A DNA stretch of 64,000 nt from Bryoerythrophyllum caledonicum (Eukaryota; Streptophyta; Bryopsida; Pottiales; Pottiaceae): NCBI GenBank assembly GCA_963971425.1, contig OZ020516.1, forward strand, positions 20,839,332 through 20,903,331, written 5' to 3'. Positions 56,425-64,000 of the stretch are shown here, in pieces. The translations under genes were made by a program, and so were the position numbers. The stretch's first letter is position 1; each line of letters begins with the position of its first letter. Below the pieces are notes generated by a model. That model did no database searches and had not been told where the DNA came from. It saw only the letters and a program-made list of their open reading frames with translations.

Positions 56425-57391
56425 TTAACCCCTAAGGTACCATGATAGTTTCACACCAAAAACACTTCAAAATTGTTGGATTCGAGTGCATTGAATAAAG
56501 AAGGAAACAAAAAAATTCATTTCTAGTTTTGACCACACGATCTCAATTAAGACTTATTATGTATTATACTCACAAAATTTCATAAAATTTGAGCACATAG
56601 ATTGAAAGATTGTAGTGTTTGAAGTAAAACAAATGGTTCATTTTCTTCCCTGCATTGAGTAGATCAACAGACTTTGACTTCACTTGGTGTCAAATTTTTG
56701 CACTACACAAGGTCAAAATCCATTGTTGTCTTGGTAAACATGATATTAATTTCTTACACACAATTTTTTAGACGTAGAGGAGGGGTGTAGCATATTCAAA
56801 ACAATTGTGCAAGGATCTGGGGTTCAAAATTTGCCAATTTTCGCTTTAATTTCTTGTGAACTTAATATGGTTTAGATTGATAATACAAATGGTCATTAGG
56901 AAAGCTTGCACCACATATTGTTGTGGAAAAAATGCACATATTGTTGTGGGAAAAGTGGAAAATAGGAAGATCTCTAAGTTTTATGTGGAAAAGAAGAAGT
57001 TTTTTGGTACCTTACCCGACAAAGTGTGACAATGTGTGAAAATGTTTGACTTGGGTTAATATGCTATTTTTCACTAAAGACAAGATTTTGTTTGACAATA
57101 TGAAGGGAATAAATATTACTCGCTAGTATTGAAAATCTCAAATTCAATAGAGCGTCCTAGCAAAAGTTTTTGGAGGTGCCTGAGGTGCCCGTTCTCCCCA
57201 TTTGAACTTCAAAACCCTATAACCTTTTCATCAAATGTTCAATTTAGAAAAAAAATTGTTTGCTCACTAAGGTCTTAGTAATGCCCTTTTACAATAAAAG
57301 TTTCAAAGTGGAATGTTGGAAATTGACAGTATAGGAACTTGACCAAACTTTGAAAAAGCCCATTTTTGACACTTGGTCCTTTAGGGGTTAA
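56425..57391 (+). mobile_element. TTAA element, family A (copy 5)
   Basis: 967 bp, starting TTAACCCCTAAGGTACCATG and ending TGGTCCTTTAGGGGTTAA. Slightly longer than other A copies because 'cacatattgttgtgg' is duplicated near 56930. Confidence 0.8.
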
Positions 57392-57540
57392 TCAATATTT
57401 TCGGGGTATGTCCCAGGGACTCTTAGAATTTTTTTTGTCTTAAAATGTGTGCAAAAATCTATACACATGTTAGATCCTCTTAGATTTGTGGAATCAGGTA
57501 CTCTCTCTCTCTAGTACTGCAAGTGGTGCTAAGGTAGAGG

Positions 57541-57660
57541 CATCCAATTCCGATCGGCCGCCCAATTCCGATTGGCCACCCAATCCCGATCAGTAGAGTG
57601 TAAGAAGAAGAAGAACTCCGGTTTCCGAAGGAGACCGGCGTGAATATAGTGTTTGTTCCT
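57541..57660 (-). mobile_element. LINE-type 3' end or SINE tail with hairpin
   Basis: On the minus strand, GGAACAAACACTATATTCACG leads into a hairpin (57618-57638) and then TTCTTCTTCTTC, matching the LINE 3' end at 36290-36345. Next to it, 57541-57598 holds three units of about 20 bp (CCAATTCCGATCGGCCGC type). Confidence 0.5.
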
Positions 57661-58796
57661 TTTCTTCACTAAGCATATCAATAGAGTATGCATGGCATGG
57701 TGAATGAAAATGGCAAATGCTTGAAATGGTGCATGAAGTGACCCAAACCGATAACTCAAAATCTGAAAACACTGGTCATTATCGGCATTGGGTCATGATG
57801 TGTGCAATTTCGGATTGCTCCACCTCAATTGAGCTCTCATTGGTGGCATTGCCTTCAAAGTTGAACAAGGCCGATCGGTATTGGGTACCCTCCATGAGTT
57901 GGTTATCCATGGCATGTCTTCTCTCTTTTACTCACTCTCACTTATTGGCATTGGGTGAAGAGGGCACCAAATCTCACCTACTCTAGAGTTTGATTATGGG
58001 CTCTGGTGGTTTCTTGGCTTTTAAATTCTATATCAATTCCAAATCTTTGTGATTAAATTTGAAAAAATATTTGTTGAGTTTCATTCCTAATTACGCATCT
58101 TTCTACATAAATGTTTTTGACATACAATGTCATTTGAGTCCCGAACTGGCTTAAGTGATTGGTACTGGGTGCCTCTACCTTACTTGCCTATACTTCAAGC
58201 TCATTTTTGTCACCAGAATAGATCTATCTCTGTGCTGACTTCAACATTGCCAATCTGCGCTGACTTCAACATTGCCAATCTGCGCTAGAGCCAAGTTTTT
58301 GATTCTCGCCACTTCTCAAAGTTCCAACCACCCTTATTCTTTCGTTTTAGTGGGATAGCCATAGTGGCTACAAAGGCCACAGAGCTGTAGCAGTTCTGGC
58401 TTTCTTCTCAAAACCATACAAAACCAAATTTTCTTTGTAAATATCCATTTTGGAGAATTTATCTCCATAAACATAGAATTGTACATCCTTTTTGACGATA
58501 GGAAGGAGTCCCGGCTGTTCATTAGCGGCAATATGGCGATATAACAACGGCCATCAAGGAAGTTTTGGCGACATGAAATCATATTTTTTCCACCTTTTTC
58601 GGGAATATTCTATTCATGGAAAAAGAAATTTGCAATTTGGCTCTAGATTGACAAAAAAATAAGAGTTGGTTCTAGCAATTCAGGGTATCTTCATTGCAGG
58701 TGCATAGTGATGTTTGTTCATATCACCAGAAGTTAGAGTCATGTTTGAGAAGGTTGCACATGTCACCTGGTTTGGAATGATAAGTACCACACCGTT
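57661..58796. other. No gene; one 25-bp tandem duplication
   Basis: GCTGACTTCAACATTGCCAA and five more bases occur twice in tandem at 58234-58283. Otherwise no recognised feature. Confidence 0.5.
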
Positions 58797-58799
58797 CCC

Positions 58800-59012
58800 T
58801 GAATATAGTGTAGCCTAGACCATTTGAAATTTCCTACACTAATTGAAAATTTACATGCAATTGTTGACTGACACACACTTGCTTGAGAAAAAATACCCAA
58901 TTTGAACTTGGCATGCACGTGCTTTGATGGAAGTTAGTGTAGGTGATCCACATCACTAGTGAATCCACATCACTAGTGAATCCACATCACTAGTGAATCC
59001 ACACTATATTCA
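58800..59012. mobile_element. ~213-bp MITE with internal 17-bp tandem repeat
   Basis: CTGAATATAGTGTAG at the left mirrors CACACTATATTCAG at the right. Three exact units of TCCACATCACTAGTGAA lie at 58947-58997. Relative at about 36660-37060. Confidence 0.55.
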
Positions 59013-59749
59013 GTGTTTAGTGCAGTCTTCTTTGAATCTGGAGAAGTGCCGAAAATAGTGTCGTGAATAGTACTCAAGTAAGGAAGAATTTGTCAAAAAT
59101 TTGTGCATAGTGGAGTTTTCTTGAAAGTCACCAAAATACACTGGATAGGTACCCCAAATCTTAAGGTCTTATGTTCGTAACCAGGACCACATGCACATGG
59201 TGTCTTGGCTTGGGAAAGGTTTGGAGAACTATTGGTCAATCCTGTGAGAACTTACGGTACTACAGTCAGACCTTGACAAGTGTTACCTCGATAAGTGTTA
59301 AAATTCTATATGTGTTATGGAGATTTTTGCTCCCTTAAAATTAAGACTAGTAAGTGTTATGTGTTAAGTGTTACGCAATGTCGCGCTCCCGACTTTGTTA
59401 ATTTTACCTCGTTAAGTGATAAGTTTCCAAAAAAAGGTTTTTTGTAAGAGCCATCGCTTGTGGGGAGATAATTTTGAGGTAAAGTAATAGTTTCTAGTTG
59501 CAAAGTTACTCTAGATGTCCATTCTAGAAACAAACTGATAGGTAGATGTATTTTTAAGTTTATAAACTTAAAAATAAAAGGCAACTAGGCAAGGCGGCCA
59601 AGATTATAAGAAGGGACTGAAGGCTATAGAATTATTATTTGTGTTGTGAACTCATTCATAGAATACTAGAGTGTTACCCGTGTCCTCCGGACGCAACATT
59701 TTTTTGTGTTGAGTCCCCACCTCCCCGTCCCCTAGCCCTTTCCCTCCAA

Positions 59750-59927
59750 TCCATCATCCCCCCCATCCTTGTTCCCTTGTCCCCCGTCCTTGTCCCCTTG
59801 TCCCCCGTCCCCGTCCCCATCCCCGTCCCATCCTTTTATCCAAAACCCTAACTTTTAGCTTTTCATTTTATCCAAAATCCTAACTTTTAGCTTTTCATTT
59901 TATCCAAAACCCTAACTTTTAGCTTTT
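59750..59927 (+). repeat. C-rich stretch and 32-bp tandem repeat in pogo leader
   Basis: CCCCGTCC/CTTGTCC words fill about 59757-59830. Then three units of 30-32 bp start at 59834, 59866 and 59898, each containing TTTTATCCAAAA(C/T)CCTAA. Confidence 0.75.
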
Positions 59928-60166
59928 TATCCAAAAGCGTTTTTCATCTACGCGTTCATCTATTTGACGCTCCGTTTTCATCTACGCATTCATCCATTCA
60001 ATGCGTTTTTCATCCTGTATTCTTTAATAGATATAGATTCATCCATTCGACGCGTTCTTCATCGTGTATTCTTTTATAGATATAGATATGTCGTTAGAGT
60101 TTTCATTTGTATTGCAAATATATTGATAGAAGATATATTGTTAAAGTAGATTTCCTACAGTTCGCA

Positions 60167-61036
60167 ATGGCGAAGGGTCATGAGTTCACGTTAGAGCAAA
60201 AACAAGAGATTATTCAGTATCGTGAGACTGTGTTAGCTAGTAGTGGAAAGATTATCAATAGAGCATTAACTACGTGGGCCAATGCACACTTTCAAGTAAA
60301 CGTGTTTGAAATGAATATTGGAAGAATAGTAGAGCGAAAAGAATACTTTAGTGGACTTGACATTGGGCACCTCAGTGATTCCAAGCGCTTACGAAAGTCT
60401 CAATGCCCAGAAGCAAAGGAAGCCACTTATACTTGGTTTACGGCTATGCAGAAAAATAATGTAGTTTTATCTGATGACCTTGTAGTGGCTACAGCAAAGA
60501 GATTTTACTTCCTAGAGGTGCTAACGAGAAGGAGCTTCAATTTTCTCATGGATGGGTGCAAAATTTCAAGAAGAGATATAATATCAAGGGCTATACCCGT
60601 CATGGAGAAGACGCATCAGCTGACGTTTCTTAAGAGGTTTTTAAAGAAAATGGAAGACATCAGAACACTTGTATCTCAGTACAAGAGTTGTGATGTTTTC
60701 AATATAGATGAAACTGGTATTTTTTACAGGTTGGAACCAAATCATACATTAGCTATGAAAAGGTTATCTGGAAAAAAAAAACAAAAGGAGTGCATCATGG
60801 TGGCACTTATTGCAAATGTTGATGGAAGCATCATTTTTCCTCCATTGGTTGTCAATCAATATTTGAAGCCTCGGGCTTATACAAGCAGACACATTCTAAA
60901 CCCAAAAAATCTAGGTATACAATGGCATGCTAATAAAAAAGCATGGATGACAACACAAATTTTTGAACAATTTCTGTTATATTTTGAGAGGAGGATGGTA
61001 AGTGTCCAGAAAGAGAGTACTTTTGTTGGTGGATAA
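60167..61036 (+). CDS. pogo-like transposase, N-terminal and first catalytic part
   Basis: ATG 60167 (MAKGHEFTLEQKQEIIQY) opens a 289-codon frame. Residues 1-60 look like a CENP-B/Psq-type helix-turn-helix; a second, Tc5-type DNA-binding region follows (WFTAMQKNNVVLSDDLVV). The DDE core begins with FNIDETGIFYRL (first Asp), then KKQKECIMVALIANVDGS. At 61034 the frame ends, but the next motif LLVDN (second Asp) follows at once in another frame (61023 on), with PPNTTSCFQPMDA holding the third Asp. So one frame change separates the first from the second catalytic residue; two TAA codons follow further on. The start was chosen because the family begins with this basic segment. Confidence 0.7.
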   Translation: MAKGHEFTLEQKQEIIQYRETVLASSGKIINRALTTWANAHFQVNVFEMNIGRIVERKEYFSGLDIGHLSDSKRLRKSQCPEAKEATYTWFTAMQKNNVVLSDDLVVATAKRFYFLEVLTRRSFNFLMDGCKISRRDIISRAIPVMEKTHQLTFLKRFLKKMEDIRTLVSQYKSCDVFNIDETGIFYRLEPNHTLAMKRLSGKKKQKECIMVALIANVDGSIIFPPLVVNQYLKPRAYTSRHILNPKNLGIQWHANKKAWMTTQIFEQFLLYFERRMVSVQKESTFVGG

Positions 61037-61394
61037 TTTTTTTGGACATCAAGTGCCGAATGTAGGTTCAAGATTGAGGGTGACACGATTAGAGTTTTTG
61101 CCTCCAAATACAACTAGTTGTTTCCAGCCTATGGATGCAAGGATCATTGCATCATTCAAAGCTTAATACAAGGAGTTATTAATTCAACATCAAATAGATT
61201 GTATTTCAACTGGCAAGAGTTTTGCGATTGATGTGTACCAAGCTGTGACCATGCTTGAGAAGGCTTGGCGTAACGGAGTGGCTCCAACAACAATTCAAAA
61301 TTGTTGGAGACACACGGGAATTCTTTTAGTTCTTGTAGAAAATGAAGTCCTTTAAGAGCAGCAAAGGAAAGAAGTAGAGGAGGTTGCTGCTGTA

Positions 61395-61730
61395 TTGGAA
61401 CAATTAGGTTTGATATCCTCTGAGACTCAGACTCCTAACATGAATGTTCAAGAGTATTTAAATTATGAGCTCGAGTTTGATTTGAATAACCCTTATCAGC
61501 CCACTGATGAAGAAATTATTGAAATGCTTCCATCTCAACAACAAGGAAGTGAACACAAAGATAGTGATCCTGATGAAGCTAATCCTCACGATATAGTGGA
61601 AGAAGTTGTAGGCTTTAAAGATGTAGGTAGTGCTCTTCCAAACTTTGAAGAAGTTTTGGAGCAAAGACCTAATGACACCATGTTATCTATGAGGAATATT
61701 GTAGCACTAGAAAAGGAAGTAGAATCTTGA
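61395..61730 (+). CDS. pogo-like transposase, acidic C-terminus
   Basis: 111 codons in the same frame as the second and third catalytic Asp. It has NYELEFDLNNPYQPTDEEII and a run of acidic residues, matching the solitary frame at 46494-46847. Function of the acidic tail is unknown; it is the only part kept in the shorter element. Confidence 0.6.
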   Translation: MEQLGLISSETQTPNMNVQEYLNYELEFDLNNPYQPTDEEIIEMLPSQQQGSEHKDSDPDEANPHDIVEEVVGFKDVGSALPNFEEVLEQRPNDTMLSMRNIVALEKEVES

Positions 61731-61932
61731 CGTGTAGCAGAAACTCGCCAAAGTACTATTGGTTCATTCTTTCGACGGACTTAGATGAAGAATGAATCAA
61801 TATTTTGTAATTTCATCCATTTTTTCTATAAATGTTATGTATTTACCTTTTTAATTCTTCTAAGTGATATTTTTTATAAGTGTTACAAATCATCGGCATC
61901 ACCTTCTATAAGTGTTATGTGTTACTACACTA

Positions 61933-62672
61933 AATATCACATTTAGTGTATGAGCGCGAATAGTGTAATAAACTTAGTACACTATTTGTGAACAAGTTCG
62001 CAATTAGTGTTAGATGCCAATGTCATTAATGTCACCACCAAACAACCGCTTAGTGGCCGTTATACTTTCATTCTCACAAGTTCCTAAGAATCTTCAAAAG
62101 AATCTCCAAAATGCATTAAGATTCCTCAAATTATTCCGGAAGATTCTCCAACATTCTCAACATTCCTCACAAGATTCCAAAAAAGATTCACCATAAGATT
62201 CCTACAAGATTCCTCAAAACTCTCCATGATTCTCTAGGATTCCTCCAAATTCCACATAATTTTTCTACATTTGTCTATATTCCTCAATATTCCGTAATAT
62301 TCCTTAATATTCCTCAAAATCTCTTAATATTCCTCATTATTTCTCATTATTTTTTTTGCAAGCCTTTCTTTTTTTTTCCTTGTTTTTCTTGCAAGTTCTG
62401 TTTTTTAATAAACTTTCTTCCTCTGAATGGTTGTTTTTTGTCTTAATGAACATATTATGTTATTTTACTTTTCATACGCTAAATGCGCACGAGTAAAATA
62501 AAATCCGTTACAATCTTTACTGAAATTCACATATAGTGTAGTCTTTTACATTTACTGTATGGTTATGTCACTACACCAATTGCGAATTTTGCATTTAGTG
62601 TATGGCTTGGCATTTAGTGTATGCTACACCAAATGTGATCTTTAGTGTACACTAAAATTTATGTTTAGTGTA
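61933..62672. mobile_element. Unclassified inverted-repeat element, ACACTAAA-rich
   Basis: CTACACTAAATATCAC at the left mirrors TTTAGTGTAG at the right. The word TTTAGTGTA or its reverse recurs many times near both ends. About 110 bp after each border the words 'catcattaatgt' and 'accctccaa' type sequence repeat, so 61930-62040 and 62660-62770 are related. No transposase. Confidence 0.5.
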
Positions 62673-63207
62673 GTGGTACGAATAGCGTACTTACCGTAGT
62701 ATACTATTTGTAAATGAGTTGACAAATAGTGTAAGCCTCCAACATCATTAATGTACCCTCCAATAATCCACCTAACCTCCAATAAAACCAATGTCATTTA
62801 TGTAACCCCCAATCAACCGCCTAACCCATTAATAAATAATTTAAGCCACCAATGTTATGAATGTAACCCTCCAATCAACCATCTACCGGCCGCCATGTCT
62901 TTACTCACCCCGTTGACTTGCCCTCCTTATTCCTATCTATACTCCACTTTTCTATCTTTGATCCCCCACTTTTGCATTCCACAGTTGTTGGTGAGTTTAT
63001 GCCGCACTTGGTGTTGAGTTTATGCCGCACTTGGTTTTTTGCTGTTCAGTTATGTTTTCTCAGGTCAGTCGTGTTTTCTCAGGTTCACGTACTCCTTACT
63101 TTTGGGCTGTTGCGCACAATGATATGGGTTAATTCCAGTTTCACTATTTTCTCGCAGGGATTCCGCCTAGCCTACGTCATCTCCAGGTCAGCAACATCAT
63201 CCGCGCA
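62673..63207. other. Upstream region of the right-edge gene
   Basis: Non-coding. Contains TTATGCCGCACTTGGT in two close copies near 62998-63030. Confidence 0.4.
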
Positions 63208-63208
63208 A

Positions 63209-63276
63209 CCAACTGCGTCAGCGATCCTGCACATCACTCGCGCACCAACTGCGTCAGCCATACTCCACATATAAAA
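63209..63276 (+). promoter_or_regulatory. 36-bp direct repeat and TATA box
   Basis: CCAACTGCGTCAGC(G/C)AT occurs at 63209 and 63245. TATAAAA follows at 63270-63276 in a good context (CCACATATAAAAGCC). A transcript start near 63300 would give a short leader exon. Confidence 0.5.
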
Positions 63277-63412
63277 GCCACTAGATGGCTTCACCGCGCG
63301 CCACCAACACTTCAAGAGATCACCCCTTGCAAGTAGGTTGACCAAATGAATTTCATCCATCCAAATGTCTAGTAGAAATCAAGAATGATATTCCCATTTT
63401 CTGTTCGCAGGG

Positions 63413-64000
63413 ATGGACGCCAAAACGAGCACACGCCGCCCACGAGCACTTCAGCAAGTATCAACCATTCACGCGCGTAGGACTGTCATCGCATGGATGA
63501 TAGAAGATCAAGAGCTTCGAGGAAGCCGAGGACTCTACAGTCGCACAGTTCACGCATTCCCACAACATTTTCCAGCACAGCACAACACAAACCTTGTTCG
63601 CGCTACCCGGTGGTGGGCTTTGTGGGATACACTATTACCTTCCACGGACAGCGATCAAACCATTGCATTATTGTCCAGCAGAAGTAATATGGACAAACGA
63701 AAAAGGATTCTTAGTACGGTGGCTAGCGGACGGGGCCCACGGCGATCGGAGTGGGTTCAATGGCTCTACCCACGCCTTTTGGAATCTTTTGAGGCTTACA
63801 AACGAGCGGGAGTTAAGTTTTCTTCTGCCCTTCTTCTTAAACTAGGTCAGTCCCTTCTTTTAGGCCTAGACTCACCGTATACGGACCAATCTAGGGACCC
63901 AAAGGATGGACGACTTTTAACCAATAAATTAACATCATCATGGACTCAACAATTCATGGATGTTAATAGCATTGTTTTACTTTCTCAACGGGGCCGCTTG
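63413..64000 (+). CDS. CENP-B/pogo-like DDE protein, N-terminal part, open at window edge
   Basis: From ATG 63413 there is no stop for 196 codons up to the window end. A leader intron is likely at 63333-63410 (CAA|GTAGGT ... TTCTGTTCGCAG), just before the ATG. Residues 1-60 are basic (MDAKTSTRRPRALQQ). The region GRGPRRSEWVQWLYPRLLES to LSQRGRL resembles the second helix-turn-helix region of pogo/CENP-B-like transposases and their domesticated relatives: W..WL.P.L...F......G....S.LLL, then W...FM...NIVLL. GC content is higher than in the surroundings. The clean frame, TATA box and leader intron suggest a young transposon gene or a domesticated host gene. The DDE domain, if present, lies beyond the window. 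Confidence 0.6.
   Translation, partial: MDAKTSTRRPRALQQVSTIHARRTVIAWMIEDQELRGSRGLYSRTVHAFPQHFPAQHNTNLVRATRWWALWDTLLPSTDSDQTIALLSSRSNMDKRKRILSTVASGRGPRRSEWVQWLYPRLLESFEAYKRAGVKFSSALLLKLGQSLLLGLDSPYTDQSRDPKDGRLLTNKLTSSWTQQFMDVNSIVLLSQRGRL

Larger units (their letters stand above)
59273..61932 (+). mobile_element. pogo-like element with transposase, right end lost
   Basis: Left end CAGTCAGACCTTGACAAG after TA (59271-59272), with the same AAGTGTTA-rich subterminal sequence as 46001-47272. The transposase occupies 60167-61730. The right subterminal region (AAGTGTTAT words) stops at about 61932 where another element begins, so no right inverted repeat is present. Confidence 0.75.

Noticed and set aside
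58947-58997. Three regular direct repeats as a CRISPR array
   Set aside because: Units are only 17 bp, contiguous without spacers, inside a MITE in a eukaryotic genome.
59834-59927. AAACCCTAA words suggesting a telomeric repeat
   Set aside because: They are part of a 32-bp unit, not a tandem CCCTAAA array.

Overview
The window is AT-rich, repeat-saturated eukaryotic nuclear DNA with GT-AG introns, TATA boxes and almost no intact long genes. A plant-like (streptophyte) source is the best guess: a 332-bp foldback with CACTA-type ends, MULE-type elements with 9-bp duplications, a pogo/Lemi-like element, BED-hAT sequences, a plant-like tRNA-Ser(GCU) and stop codons that fit CAG-to-TAG decay. I cannot name the species. 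I saw no LTR retroelement, virus copy, Polinton or CRISPR array.

Layout. (1) 1-10375 and 44766-54258 are two diverged copies, in the same orientation, of one ~10-kb segment. Each holds a small multi-exon gene for a putative single-pass membrane protein. The right copy (49175-50683) keeps a phase-consistent three-exon model. The left copy (6636-7900) has lost an exon and is a pseudogene. Single-site 'empty' versions in the left copy date several insertions in the right copy after the duplication. (2) 10376-16186 holds a decayed coiled-coil/RING-H2 gene facing a hAT transposase with an internal deletion. (3) 16187-23145 is a kinase-like pseudogene split by a 6.17-kb hAT element with an 8-bp duplication. 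(4) 23146-29330 is mostly non-coding, with a tRNA-Ser fragment, a SINE-like unit, the last exons of an Smr-domain host gene (minus strand) and the CACTA foldback. (5) 29885-36345 has two LINE pieces head to head; the plus-strand piece shows RNase H, a zinc knuckle and a PD-(D/E)XK-like C-terminus. (6) 36346-44769 holds several MITEs and a 2.5-kb Tc1/mariner element whose transposase is cut by a TTAA element. (7) 55213-62672 holds TTAA elements, a near-complete pogo-like element and an unclassified inverted-repeat element. (8) 63413-64000 is the first part of an intron-bearing gene running off the right edge.

The strongest theme is a crowd of non-autonomous elements bounded by TTAA, with ends starting CCC (CCCCTAA, CCCTTTA), best read as piggyBac-like. 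At least six terminal types, 69-980 bp long, share one internal core and insert into each other, into introns and into other transposons. No piggyBac transposase is seen here.
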